Source: Hansfordia pulvinata (lineage: Eukaryota; Ascomycota; Sordariomycetes; Xylariales). From it: a stretch of DNA of 64,000 bases. Both the position numbers and the translations under genes were made by a program. This document shows positions 47,915 to 59,956 of the stretch, piece after piece; positions within the stretch are counted from its first letter, which is position 1; every line of letters starts with the position of its first letter. The notes beneath the pieces were generated by a model. That model had not been told where the DNA came from and did no database searches. It saw only the letters and a list, made by a program, of their open reading frames with translations. The DNA lies in contig BJKQ01000008.1 of NCBI GenBank assembly GCA_006538405.1, positions 2,666,001 to 2,730,000 of the forward strand, given 5' to 3'.

Positions 47915-49962
47915 AGATACGATGAGAAGACGATGCATCAAGAGGAGTACGGAGTTTGTATATTGCCTATTTAAAACCTGCTTAATGAACACATCCGTTT
48001 GCCGGACGCTTGTACCTTGCCATCTGCTTAGTTCCGCGCGAGGCTTGGTCTACATCAAGCCTGTAGTCGCTCACGACGAGAGCTATGGCTGTTCTATCAT
48101 GGTAAATGACAACCAATCAATACAAGCGCGATGTCGGTATACTTTTGAGCCCGACAAGATCTGGTCAAAGTCGACGGCTGAGGCGGACATCGATGAGACT
48201 CCCAACGTCGAGGCTAGCTCGATGTCTCTGGCAACCATGGCTCCAGGGATTCTTGGCTTAATAATGTAGCTGCAACACAATGACAAAGTCGCACGGGGGG
48301 CATCCCACTCCTTTCAGCATGTCAGGTTGCTCAGGATGAAAAATGCAACCCGGATACAGTGATCGGTCCTGCCGGTTAAGCGGCAGCTAAACCCACGAGG
48401 GGTCGTCTGACCCTCAACTTAAGTGCGTATGCCAATTTCTGGGGTTGCACGGTCTGCAGATGATGGTCGCAAGTAGATGGAAGCGCCAATGATTCAGGGT
48501 GTAGTGTCTACGCCAAAGACACGGGTAGAACCCAAGTCTGGCTCAGACGGGCTATTGTGCCTACTCTGGCGTTATCCGCGGTATAGACAGCCGAGTGAGC
48601 CCGCTACAGTGACAAAAGCGACCGTGGCATCTGGAAAGAATGGTTTCTCGGCACCCAAGGTAGATGAGCATGTTCTGGGGTCAACAGGACCATCGCCCAC
48701 CATTTGGCCACAACCATCACCTCTTATATCCGGCTGAATTGTCAGCCAAGCCAGCAACGCACTGCGGTACGGTACTTGTGAAGCGACGAGGACTTTGCAA
48801 AACACATTCAAAGCCCCCCCATCCTGAGATATTCAGCCGTGACCTGAAGGCTAAACACGTGCGGTATGCTCGAGGGTAGCCAACTCCTCGCCCCTGGTCA
48901 TACAGGCCGAATCATTAGACTCGAACGGATCACGGTATCAGGCTGGGCCTCACCACAGGCGACAACGCAACAACTTGACTTTGAAATCATGACCAGTCGG
49001 TACATCCAACGTTTCTTGGGCACTGATACCTCCCGCAGGGTGTAGGTACATGTAGGTACTCTTATCGACATGGGCTCCATTGGTGTATCTTGCGATGCGC
49101 GTGTTTCCGGGGGCAGTCGAAACCCAACTGATTCGTAGTCCATTGTGGCTTGTGACACGGAATGTGGGCTTCCACCCGCTCTCACGCACCGCGCCTTCCG
49201 TTGGATATCCGTCTGTGCCGTAGTTTCGGGAAGGCGCGCACCACCCTATCACAAGAGTAAGGCAAGTGGTATTCGGAGCGACTGCCCGGGCACTCAGACT
49301 GCCACTCCCGCCCCAAGCTGCGCGTACATGCCTTAGGAACATTGTACGTGTAGATATGCCGGGCCAGCCTACGACGAGCGGATCAGACCTTCACCAGAGA
49401 CCTCTTGCCAGCAAATTCGCAGCTTTTGGCTTGGCAAGTCCGTGGTCCAACATCGCCAACTTGGCATTTTGGTCACCTTGGATTAGCTTGCAATCTGCGT
49501 TCTCGCCGCATCTTGGCCGACCTGGCTGCCGCGATCCTGTGTCCCCTCTGCCACGCGTCGGACCAGTCATTTCCGCCTGTTTGTGCTCCTTGGCCTGCTT
49601 CACCCCCATCTCATCTCTCCAGGCAGCACAACGAAACCCCCCCCTTGCGCCCTATCGGCTGCCATACCCACCCCTACCTATCATCAGGATCTATCCCCCC
49701 CTCGCAACCCTCAGATCACGCTCGTTCACTCTCTCCTTTAAACCCCACCTGCGCAAACAAGAGTCCGCCACCCATCCGGCTGCCCTCCTCCCACGGCTAG
49801 CCGGACAACACTCACTCCACTGCCTTCCCCCTGCCCGACATCGCGAAACACTGGACCGTCCTCTGCGCTTCCCTCAGTGCAAGCGCAGTCAAGACCGATT
49901 GCATCTCTCAGGTATCAACCAAAGCCCAGGGACTTTGACTCTACCGGCCCAAGACCACCACT
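47915..49962. other. Intergenic region
   Basis: 3' UTR of the Pol I subunit gene and promoter of the long tyrosinase, CT-rich from about 49.6 kb onward. A variant octamer (TACGGAGT) lies at 47949. No gene supported. Confidence 0.6.
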
Positions 49963-52018
49963 ATGATGTCTGGGCTCTTGCGGCTTCTCCTTTGGCTGGC
50001 TGCCTCATCCCATTGCCTCGCCAGCATTGCACAAAGAGGATCATACGACTATGGACAGCAGGCCGCGTCTCGCCTCGGAAAGCGGGATCTCAAGCTCTCC
50101 CAGGTTGTCACCGGGGCCCCCCGCGTCAATGGATCTGTAGGAATACGACACGAGATACGCGTTCTAGAGGCCGACGAAGACTTGTGGAACCTGTTCATAC
50201 TAGGGCTGAACTGGATGCAGTACATGAACCAAACCGAAATCTTCTCGTGGTACCAGGTCGCAGGTCCGTCCATGTCTGGCTGCATTATCTTGCCCTTCCT
50301 CACACTGACTTCGGCAGGGATCCATGGCGCCCCAGGGCATACCTGGGGAGGCGTCAACGCAACACCTGGCAATGAGATGAGCGGTTACTGCAGACATGTT
50401 TCCGTGCTCTTCCCAACGTGGCACCGTCCTTATCTTGCGCTGTACGAGGTATGCAGCAAGCGACCAAACACCTCCAACCATTACGTCCTCTCCCCCGACT
50501 AATGGCACACCTGCAGCAAATACTGTATAGCATCATACAGTACATAGCTTCCCTCTACCCTGAAGAGCAGAGGGGTCACTTCCAAGACGTGGCGCGTCGG
50601 TTTCGACTACCTTACTGGGACTGGGCGGCAACCCCCGACAATGGTAGCAGCATTTTGCCCGAGAGCGTCGGGGCAGCCCAAATGTGAATGTGTCGGGGCC
50701 CCGGGGCTATCAAGAGATTTCGAATCCACTCTTCAGTTACATATTCAAGCCTTTCGACCCTTCTATCTTCCCCATGGCCCCGGTAAGGTTGCGCGCATGA
50801 GAACCATATTTTCCGTTGCTGATGTGCCCTTAGTTCGACCTGTGGAACGAGACGAAGCGGTCGGCGAACCCGAGTGAAGGCCTGGCAGCCATGTCTAACA
50901 ACTCCATTAGCGCCCGAACGCTCGACAATCTTCTGCCGACCCATCAACAGCGCCTCTATAACATATTTTCCAACTATCCTTCATATGTCTCGTTCAGCAA
51001 CGAAGGGTGGGAGCCTGCCAACAATAACGGTACCTTCGATTCCCTTGAGTCCCTTCACGACTCTGTTCATACCGCAAGCGGAGGGGTGTTCGGTCACCTC
51101 GCTATCATCGGCTTCTCGGGGTTTGATCCTCTTTTCGTCCTGCACCATGTCAACGTCGATCGAATCTTTGCCATGTGGCAACTGCTTTACGATAAGAGCT
51201 GGATTGTCTCCACACAGGCTGCGTATGGCACCCATACGACCTCTGCCGGTCAGATGGAAGACTCAACGACCCCTTTGACTCCTTTCTTTGTGAATGAGAC
51301 GTCATTCTGGACTTCTGACATGGTCAGGGATCACGAAGTCCTGGGGTACACCTATAAGGATGTTCAGCACGGAAACCGTTCCCACGTCATTCGCCGCATC
51401 AACCAGCTGTACACGCTCTTCAGCCCAGCTACAATGCCATCCAGGCTTCGGAGAAGGTCGGAAACGGGAAAGATGGGCAGCATCGCCAGACATTGGGACC
51501 GATACCCCCATACAGGTCGTCGCAGATCGGCTCACCTTCCGCTCAATGCGGTCTTTGACGACAACGACCAGTATTACGAGTGGGTGGCCAACATTCAGGT
51601 GGAGAAGAATGCACTCAGTGGCTCGTTCCAGGTGTACCTGTTTCTGGGCAACGTTCCGGACGACCCGTCCGACTGGCCATTTTCAGATCATTTCGTCGGG
51701 TCCTTTGCAGTATTCGCACACAACGGTCTCCACGGCAAGATGACCAAGCGCCAAGTTGCCGGAACGATACCGATGACCTCAGCCCTCCTTGACATGGTAT
51801 CTGAGGGGAGCCCCGCAAGTGTCAGGCCGGCAGACGTCGTCCCATTCCTCAAAGAGAGCCTGAGATTCCGCGTGGCCATGGTCGACGGCTCTCCTGCGCC
51901 CGAGGCTGTGGACGGACTTGTCATCAGCATCTCAAGCTCTGCCGTCAAGGCGCCAAGCTCGGTTGAGCAGCTCCCTAGGTGGGGGGGATCAATGCATCAA
52001 TTCGATTTGGTTGCGTGA
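49963..52018 (+). CDS. Long tyrosinase with C-terminal domain (one-base frameshift in this sequence)
   Basis: Type-3 copper monophenol/diphenol oxidase, classic ascomycete long class, about 627 aa. Exons 49963-50263, 50318-50448, 50517-50782 and 50834-52018. Signal-like N-terminus LLRLLLWLAASSHCLASIAQ. CuA: HGAPGHTW and YCRHVSVLFPTWHRPYLALYE-type sequence (about 103-144), then LPYWDWA. CuB: HDSVH (about 308-312) and FDPLFVLHHVNVDRIF. A Tyr-rich DDNDQYYEWVANIQV motif starts the C-terminal domain, which normally blocks the active site until it is cleaved. Exon 3 slips at the CCC run 50677-50679: without another C it stops 2 codons later, while with it VGAAPNVNVSGPRGYQEISNP continues. A basic stretch (SRLRRRSETGK) before the C-terminal domain could be a processing site. 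Confidence 0.88.
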
Positions 52019-52652
52019 CCCGGATCGACTCGATGGAAGGGGGCTACGGATGTTGTGATGGCTATGGTAATGTGCCCCAGGGAGGGGATAATTTTGACTC
52101 GGCAAGGGCTTTCCCCTGTATATGTAGGCTAGATGCATAGTTCAACGTCGCATGTAGCTGCGAGTCCACAGTGAGATGCGGTAAGCAATACTCGTACCCT
52201 AATGGAAACAGTCGGTTGTTCGTACCTATGAGTTGCTGGTCCATGATGAAGCGGAGGCTCTAGTGAGGCCTGCTTGTCACGACTTGTGTAAGCCCAATCG
52301 CGTGGGATACTCGTACCGGTATTGGCGCAGTGATTACCTTAGTGGAGGCGAGCGCCCCCACACGAGCTGGAGCCTGGTGCTGCCTGCGAGGAGGACGCTT
52401 TCAGACAGTCGTATCTGAAAGAACCCGGCCATCATTGAACGCCTCTATTTGCGCTGCTGCGTCGCACAATCTCACCTTCAACTCACACCCTACGCCCCCT
52501 TGCTCGGCTGGCCGTCTGATCCGAGATTCCTCGCAGATACAAGCTGCGTTTGCTTCATTCCTTGCTTCGTCACTGGGCTGGCTACCATTGTCATCAACTA
52601 TCCACTCGACACATCATTACTAGCCCGATTTGCAACACTTGAGCATCCGTCG
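52019..52652. other. Short intergenic region between long tyrosinase and Pol X genes
   Basis: Octamers at 52189 and 52308. The rest is 3' flank of the tyrosinase and promoter or leader of the polymerase. Confidence 0.65.
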
Positions 52653-55169
52653 ATGGATCCAGATCTGAAGCAAAAGGCGGCTTTCTATGCACAGATCGAG
52701 GCATCGTGGTCCGACGAAAACAGCGAAAGCCCCGGCGAGGAAAGCACCCATCGAGAGAAGTGCAGGGCCTTCGCGCGAGAAGCACGCAAATGCATGAAGA
52801 CGCAAGCGAGTGCCTCGCGCGCGAACTGTGCGCCAAATCAAGTTGGAAACCCATCTGACGGTATGCATGCGATGACGGCGACGGCGCCTCGGCCTACCAC
52901 CATCGCCATTGGGCCATCAGATGACGGCGAGGACGAGGTCGAGATTACCAAAGTTACGTCGCTAAGGCATGGTTCGAGATCACCAGATCAACGAACTGTG
53001 TCCAGGAAGGACGACGCGATGCCGGCTGCCGCCACGAAGCCCCCGAGTGTAGCGCGGCGGCGGAGCCAGCGGCGCTCATCACCGGCGCGGACCTCACCCA
53101 TTCCTGCGACGGAGCAGACGCGCCCCGCCCCGGCGAGCAAGCGCAAAAGAGGCGCGTCGCTCAAGGCGGTACCCGAGGCCCAGCAGGTATTCAGGGGACT
53201 GTCGTTCTTCTACATACCGAACGATGACGTCAACCCGGCCCGCAGGCGGCAGATCACCCGGGCGCGCGAGTATGGCGCCGTCTGGGCCCGGGAGATTGCA
53301 GACGCAACGCACGTCATCGTCGACAAGAGTCTTGGACACAAAGACGTCCGGTCTATCCTTGACAAAAGCCCGCACTTGGCGACTCAGGTCGTCACCAACG
53401 ACAACTATCCCATTTCGTGCCTCACCTTCCGCGTGGTTCTGAATCCGGACCAGCCTCAATATCGGGTCCCCGGATTGCCAGTGAAGACACAGGCAGAAGC
53501 GACTCGTGCCCCAGACGAGTCGCAGCCGTCGGGCGCATCGCTGGTTGTGAAGCCAGTAAAGTCCAGAGCTTCTGCGAGAGTTCGAGCCAGAGCCCAGCCG
53601 AGCAGCGTTTCTGAACAGGAGCCTAGCGATGACACGTCTCGGTCGCCCGGGTCTGCAGACCCGCAAAGCGTTGATGAGCGTCGGTCTGAAGATGAAGAGG
53701 CCAAGACGCGATCAGCCGTCGCCAACCCGGGCGACGAGTTGTCGCAACTGATTGGGCTTGTCCAGGAGAACCCGGATTACGGGAACGACGTTTTCGGTGA
53801 CGAGGAGGAGGCGGAGGAGGCGGAGGAGGAGCCGGGCGAAGGGAATGGCGTAACAAGCGCAGCCCGGGAAGGGCCCGTACGAGACGAGGAGCCCGAGACG
53901 CACCCGAGCAAGAGACCCAAAAGAACCGGCTCGAAAGGTAAGAAGATACCATGGGACGACAGATTCGCCTGCATGCGAGGCGGCACACTGGGTAGCCGCC
54001 AGGAGGTGGTACCGAATGCAGCAACCATTGCAGTCCTGCAGAAGCAAGCGGACCACTACGACCAGATGGGGGACACGTGGAGGCCGCAGGCGTACCGGAA
54101 AGCGATCAACGTGCTACGGAGGCAGAGCGAGCGGATCACGACGGCCGAGCAGGCGCGGCAGCTGCCGACGATCAGCGACAGGCTGGCCGGGCACATTGAG
54201 GAGATTGTGCGGACAAACCGGCTGGAGCAGCTCGAGTACGCGCAGCAGGACCCGACGAACCAGACGCGGCGGCTCTTCATGCGCATCTACGGCGTGGGCA
54301 CGGCGCAGGCGAACAAGTGGATCGCGCAGGGCTACCGGACGCTGGAGGACCTGGCGGCCAAGGCGACGCTCAGCAGCGGGCAGCGCGTGGGCATCGAGCA
54401 CGTCGAGGACCTGAACACGAGGATCCCGCGCTGGGAGGTGGCGGCGCTGGCCGGGTACGTGGGCGAGGCGGCGCGGGAGCTGGACGGGGACGTGGAGGTC
54501 ATCGTCAGCGGGAGCTTCCGGCGCGGGTCGGCCAGCTCGGGGGACGTGGACCTGATTGTGACCAAGCCCGGGACGCGGACGAGCGAGGAGCTGGCGCCGT
54601 TCCTGCGGCGGCTCGTCGGGGAGCTGACGGGGCGCGGGTTCCTGACGGCGGCGCTGGCCTCGCTGAAGGACGCGGGGAAAGAGGGGAGCCACGGGAGCAA
54701 GTGGCACGGGTGCTGCGTGCTGCCCAAGTCGCGGTGGCGCAAGGGGGCGAGCGCCCGCAACGACGAGGTCGTCGGCGACGACGGCGAGGACAGCAGCAGG
54801 CGGGAGGAGGCGGAGGGAGAGGAGGATGGCCGGAGAGGCGGCCACCAGGACCAGGCTCAGGCCCAGGACCAACACCAACACCAGCGGCAGGGCACGTGGA
54901 GACGGATCGACCTGCTGCTGGTGCCCGAGGCGGAGATGGGGGCGGCGCTGCTGTACTTCACGGGCAACGACATCTTCAACCGCAGCATGCGCCTGCTGGC
55001 GTCCAAGAAGGGCATGCGACTCAACCAGCGGGGTCTGTACAGGGACGTGCTGCGGGGTCCCGGACGCGCCAAGCTGACGGAGGGGCTGCTGCTGGAGGCC
55101 AGGGACGAGCGGAGGATCTTTGAGATACTGGGCGTCAAGTGGCGAGAGCCACATGAGCGGTGGTGCTGA
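52653..55169 (+). CDS. Family X DNA polymerase with BRCT domain (Pol4 / Pol lambda-like)
   Basis: Gap-filling repair polymerase for end joining and base excision repair. Single exon, 838 aa from the ATG at 52653 (MDPDLKQK); the frame is open upstream, but that part is leader-like. BRCT domain at about 178-275 (GLSFFYIPNDD...THVIVD). An acidic Ser-rich linker follows, with DEEEAEEAEEEPGEG. The polymerase core starts at about 457: 8 kDa/fingers (YRKAINVLRR, QLPTISDRLAGHIEEI, IYGVGTAQANKWI) and palm GSFRRGSASSGDVDLIV (about 619), carrying the first two catalytic Asp; the third is in RRIDLLLV (about 750). A polar low-complexity insert of about 50 residues (EEAEGEEDGRRGG, HQDQAQAQDQHQ) splits the palm between CCVLPKSRW and the third Asp strand. 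Confidence 0.9.
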   Translation: MDPDLKQKAAFYAQIEASWSDENSESPGEESTHREKCRAFAREARKCMKTQASASRANCAPNQVGNPSDGMHAMTATAPRPTTIAIGPSDDGEDEVEITKVTSLRHGSRSPDQRTVSRKDDAMPAAATKPPSVARRRSQRRSSPARTSPIPATEQTRPAPASKRKRGASLKAVPEAQQVFRGLSFFYIPNDDVNPARRRQITRAREYGAVWAREIADATHVIVDKSLGHKDVRSILDKSPHLATQVVTNDNYPISCLTFRVVLNPDQPQYRVPGLPVKTQAEATRAPDESQPSGASLVVKPVKSRASARVRARAQPSSVSEQEPSDDTSRSPGSADPQSVDERRSEDEEAKTRSAVANPGDELSQLIGLVQENPDYGNDVFGDEEEAEEAEEEPGEGNGVTSAAREGPVRDEEPETHPSKRPKRTGSKGKKIPWDDRFACMRGGTLGSRQEVVPNAATIAVLQKQADHYDQMGDTWRPQAYRKAINVLRRQSERITTAEQARQLPTISDRLAGHIEEIVRTNRLEQLEYAQQDPTNQTRRLFMRIYGVGTAQANKWIAQGYRTLEDLAAKATLSSGQRVGIEHVEDLNTRIPRWEVAALAGYVGEAARELDGDVEVIVSGSFRRGSASSGDVDLIVTKPGTRTSEELAPFLRRLVGELTGRGFLTAALASLKDAGKEGSHGSKWHGCCVLPKSRWRKGASARNDEVVGDDGEDSSRREEAEGEEDGRRGGHQDQAQAQDQHQHQRQGTWRRIDLLLVPEAEMGAALLYFTGNDIFNRSMRLLASKKGMRLNQRGLYRDVLRGPGRAKLTEGLLLEARDERRIFEILGVKWREPHERWC

Positions 55170-57577
55170 TGGGTGGTGCTTTGGCCAGGTGATTTCATCG
55201 TGTCATGATGGTTAGTTGCGATGTGGGCTCGGCTGGGAGGGCCGACTACTCCGTACGAGTAGGTAGGTAAGTAAGAACGGAGTGCTGACAGCGTTGATGT
55301 TACCCATTATCTTGATTCCTCGCTTGCTGACTAGGTACTATGAGAAAGATGGGAAAGATGGGTATCAAACAGAGCAATCTGCAACCCGCAGCTTCCACGA
55401 TAATACTCGTACATACCTGGTACCTGGCACAAGACGCAGGAGGGTATTCCGGGCCTGCCCCTCCGCAGCCGGGTACCCGTACTCCGTACTCGGGCTCACG
55501 AGGCAGCGACGAACGCCCAATGATCTCCTGCCTATTACTACGCGTAGCCAGTACAGTCATTCTACGAGGGTTCGTTCTCACGATTACATTGCCCAGGCGA
55601 ACAGAGGAGACTGGGCAGCGGTGGAGCCAATGACGAGGCCTCCTTCCACCACGTTGTACCGGCTCTGGTTGGCGCCGATGAGATAGATCAAGCTGCTGCT
55701 GCTGCTAGAAAGGCGGCTCGTATCTCATCTCATTAGGACCTCTCATCACACGGGCGGAACGGCCTCCTTCGTGCACTCCGGCTCAACGGCACCGCCAAGA
55801 GACTAGAATAGGCGCTACCTGGGAGACACGAGAGGATACGTGAGTATGTGAGTTTGAGTACGAGTACTCCGTCGATACCATCTGGAGCTATCGTGGCCCA
55901 GATCGCCGGCCCACGCGCCTCGACACGCTTTGTCTTTGTTGCCGGCGGGGCGCCGTCTTCTTTTTTCGCGTTAGCTTGCTGGCGCGCCTCGGCAGTCCGT
56001 CACTGGCGGCCCGGGCTTTGCTGGGGCCCTTTCTCATTGCGATCTTCGCGGCTCTCCTTTTGTCGACGCTGGCGAATTGCGCAACGCCCTCCAGGCACGC
56101 CCACCCACGCATCCACGCACCCACGCACCCATCACCCATGAGCGCGCAGGCACGGCCTGTCATATCCGTTCTATTGACCAGGTTGTTGTATCCGTATCTA
56201 CGGGACAAGGAGAACTCGTGTGGCCGGAGGTGACGGCCCCCTCAGGCAGCCAGCCCCTTGATAGGTGGGGGGACGAACCCTGCATCCACTCTCAATTCTG
56301 AAAGCATTTACATGGTTCTTAGACACGAGTACGGCCGTACAAACAATTGTCTTAATTACGAGTAGGTATGGCCAGCCAGGCACACTGGTGAGCGCAACGA
56401 CCCCCGAGACCTCGTGCCGTTCAACCTTCGCTGCGTGGCTGCCACCCGCCGCTGATGCTTTTTTTCTCTCTCTCTTTCTCTTAGGGCGCTGCAAGGGCGC
56501 TAGGCGCGCAGGGTCAACACTAGAGTGGGTTGGCACCCACGCGCTAAGGCTGGACGACAGCCCCACAGGATACTGAGTCGCTCGTAGTCGATCTCCCTCA
56601 GCTTCAGCTTGAACTTTTAGAAGTTTCCGCGGTGGATCCCCTGACGCACCTCCGTGTCTGTCCCAACGGCACCCGCAAACCATCACCAGCAGAGACCGAG
56701 CAAGGACTGGTACTCGTGGTCGAGACAGGGGCAGCAATGACTCCATGCAAGGCACCACGAACAAGATTAACTCGGCATGCGCAGACAGAGAGGGAGAAGG
56801 TTGTTGTCGACTGTACGAGTACATGCCGTAGGTCGATACTCGGGGGGACGGGAGATGCCGATTTGAACCCAACACGAAGCTGTGCAAAGGTTCCATCGAG
56901 TTGAAGCCTCGTGTATACGCGTACTCACACTCGGTAAGTCATCTTCGCCATGACGGCAGGCGCAACACATGGATGGATGCGTCGGTAGATCGGTACATAC
57001 TCCCTACCTCTATGGACCTTTCTCCTTAAGGTAACGGCTGGCTGATTGGAACCTGAACGGCGGCAGTCACGACCTACATGTATCGCGTCGAATACTCCAG
57101 TAGTCCAGGTACGGATGGATATGTGTACCCACTACCTGGTAGGTAGGTAGGTTCGTGCCTCACATTCATGTGCCGAGCGAGACTGCCCACGGGTCCCACA
57201 GACGGGAACGTGTCGCCCGCGCCTACCTCAAGGGTGGCACAGATATCTCCACAAAGCAGGGAGGTACGGGTACTCGTAGTGCGGATAGTCTGGAACGGAG
57301 CACGGGTAAGAAGCAGGTACGAAGGTAGTGCGTGAGCAGGTGAGTGGGTGTGTGGCAGGGACTCCGTATACTCCGGGCCCCGGCAGATCGCGGCGAAAAC
57401 AAAACCCTCGCACGTCAAACATTGTGCGCGTTGCTACCTACTACAAGAGGTAGGTGTGTCCGACTTTGCTGGTGATGACCCGCGGTCCAGCTTCGCACAC
57501 CCGTTCGCAATCTACAGGCGGCCCCTTATTGGAAAGCCCTCCGGCCAGCATATAATTCAGGTCAGCAGGCCACCGCC
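55170..57577. other. Intergenic region
   Basis: Octamers at 55254, 55404, 55859, 56358, 56814 and 57271; TACTCCGTA variants near 55247, 55488 and 55863. CCCACGCA-type direct repeats at about 56100-56135. Promoter of the phosphatase gene. No gene supported. Confidence 0.6.
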
Positions 57578-59956
57578 ATGACGATGGCCGCCCCCGCGCG
57601 TCTCCTGACCGCCGGCTGCCTCATCGCCGCCTCTCTGGCTCCCGCCGCCGCCAGCTTCCACGGCAATCTCAACTACGCCAGCCCCTCACGTCGCCATGCT
57701 GATCTGGGTATCGACGTGACCCACGTCGAGAGGAGGAGTTTGAAGCGCGATGCCGTTCCACACAGGCTCGAGGAGCTTTCCTTCACCCACGGCGTTGCTT
57801 CCGGCGACCCCTGGGCCGACAGTGTCGTTCTCTGGACTCGCGCCGCCCCCTCGGACGATTCGGACCGCAGCAACGCTACGGTTGAGGGCACTGTAGCTCT
57901 CTACAACCACGATACTGAGAGCTACATTCAGGATGACAGAAGTCCCATCTGTGTCGACTGGGCCGTCTTCCCTTACGACGAGACCTGGGCCAACAACGAC
58001 ACCAAGGCTGGCTTTGCTGGCACCGCAAAGGAGGTTGCCAGCGGCAAGGCGTACACAACCAGTGATATTGACTACACTATCAAGGCATGTCGGGCTCGTT
58101 GCGGCTCCCGGTGAACAACACTGACTAACACCACTGTCCGAGAAACAGGTCGAAGCCGACGGCTTGCAGCCCTTCACCACGTACAACTACCAGTTCAAGC
58201 TGTGTGGCTCGGGCAAGACCAGCCCGCTGGGCCGCACCAAGACGGCGCCTGCTAAGGACGACGACGTCAAGGGCATCAAGCTTGCTGTCTTCTCCTGCGC
58301 AAACTACCGTGAGTGGCGAATTGCAACCCATGCTGTAACGTCTTCTGCAAAAGGCTAACGCGATTGCTCCCAGCCGTTGGCTATTTCAACGCCTACGGTA
58401 ATGCTGCTCGCAAGGACCAGCACGACTACGTCGTGAGTCTTCCGGAGATGACTGGCACGCCCGCGATTGAGAACTGACGAGCTGCTATCCAGGTTCACCT
58501 GGGTGACTACATTTACGAGATAGGCGGCACTGGCGAGCGCCAGACAGTACCTGCTGCGCCCAGCCTCTACAGCCTCTACGACTACAGAGCTCGTCACGGC
58601 CAGGTAAGCTAGCTGTCCCATACCTGCCAGAACACGTACATCATGCTGACAGTGACGAAATGAAGCACCGTAAAGATTCGGATCTGCAGGCTTTGTCCCA
58701 GGGCACCTCTTGGATCCCCACGTGGGATGACCACGGTGAGTACAAGCACTGCTTGATCGTATCGAACCAGCCACTGACGGATGTTGGGACTCATCAGAGG
58801 TTTCCGACAATGGATACCGTGACGGATCGAGTGTCTTGGTCAACACCGAGAATTCATTCCTCAAAGCGGGCGCCCGTGTGAGCGTGGACCAGCGCAAAAT
58901 GAATGCCGTGCGAGCCTACTTCGAATGGATCCCCATTCGGTAAGTGCCCTGTATAAGCCGCCAGAGGGCAGCGGTGTGTGACTAACGAGCATGAAAACAG
59001 GCAAGTTGACCTCGACGACAATCTACGTATCTGGCGGAGCTTCCAGCTCGGCAACTTGATGGATCTGATCATGCTCGACACGCGCAACTACGATCGCAGC
59101 ATCACAGACTTGACCGTCAACACCGACTACATTGGCATGATTCGCGACGACGCGTCGCGGTCCCTCATGGGGCCTCACCAGGAATCTTGGTTCTACAACT
59201 CACTCACCCGGTCGCACAAGCGAGGCGCGAGCTGGAGGATTATCGGCAACCAGATCATCTTCTCGAACATTGTGTCGTCTTTTGGACCGAACTACGATAG
59301 TTGGAATGTGGGTGATGCCAACAGGAGTACCGGAAAAACCGGAACTCTTTCTTGATAGGGTTCCCCCTCGGCTGACTTGACTCTCAGGGCTATGTGGCAA
59401 ACCGTAACCGAACTCTCAAGCATCTCTACGACGGCGAGATTGGAAACAATGTTTTCCTCGCAGGTGACAGCCATCAGAATTGGGTTTCCGACGTCATCTG
59501 GGCGGACGAGAAGGAATACAACCAGGGCACCGGCAAAGGGGCTATTGGAGTGGAATTCGCTGGAACGGCGGTCACTTCGACGGGGATCAAGGGCGATATC
59601 GAAACGGCCCGGCAGGTGGCCTCGTGGTGCATCGGCAACAATACGGAACTGCAATGGAACGATGGGTACTACCGGGGTTACTATCTGCTGTCGGTAACGC
59701 ACGACGAGGTGAAAGCGCAGTACTACGGAGTGCCGACAGTGGCGTCGCAGATCCCATGGGACCTGCCCTTGGCCAACTTCACGGTTGCCTCGGGAGCCAA
59801 CAGGCTATCGAGACCGGTCGCGGGGGCAAGGTGGAATCAGGGGCGCTGCGAGGGGGCGAGACGACCCCGTCCAATTTGACATACAACACGGAGACAAAAG
59901 TATGGGACGTGGTGGGCTTCGAAGAGATGTATCTAACCACTCACAAGATCAAGTAG
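57578..59956 (+). CDS. PhoD-type secreted alkaline phosphatase (one-base frameshift near the 3' end)
   Basis: Metal-dependent extracellular phosphatase/phosphodiesterase that releases phosphate from organic esters. Eight exons: 57578-58084, 58149-58308, 58374-58432, 58493-58603, 58666-58735, 58798-58939, 59001-59307 and 59388-59956; about 641 aa, all phases consistent. Signal peptide RLLTAGCLIAASLAPAAASF. PhoD landmarks: FTHGVASGDPWADSVVLWTR, FSCANYPVGYFNAYG, HLGDYIYE, WDDHEVSDNGY, LDTRNYDRS, GNQIIFSN and GDSHQNW. Intron 1 has a GC donor (AAG/GCATGT), like the E2 gene. In the last exon the frame slips at the G5 run 59822-59826; one more G turns RPVAGARW-stop into RPVAGGKVESGALRGGETTP, ending THKIK at 59956. 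Without it the protein ends at 59879 with an unrelated tail. Confidence 0.9.

Noticed and set aside
25307..52018. Melanin or secondary-metabolite gene cluster
   Set aside because: No polyketide or peptide synthase, P450 or pathway regulator lies nearby; the genes between the tyrosinases are unrelated housekeeping genes.
17251..59956. Five pseudogenes
   Set aside because: Each has one -1 change at a G/C run and otherwise full-length, intact family sequence, including an essential gene; sequence error fits better.
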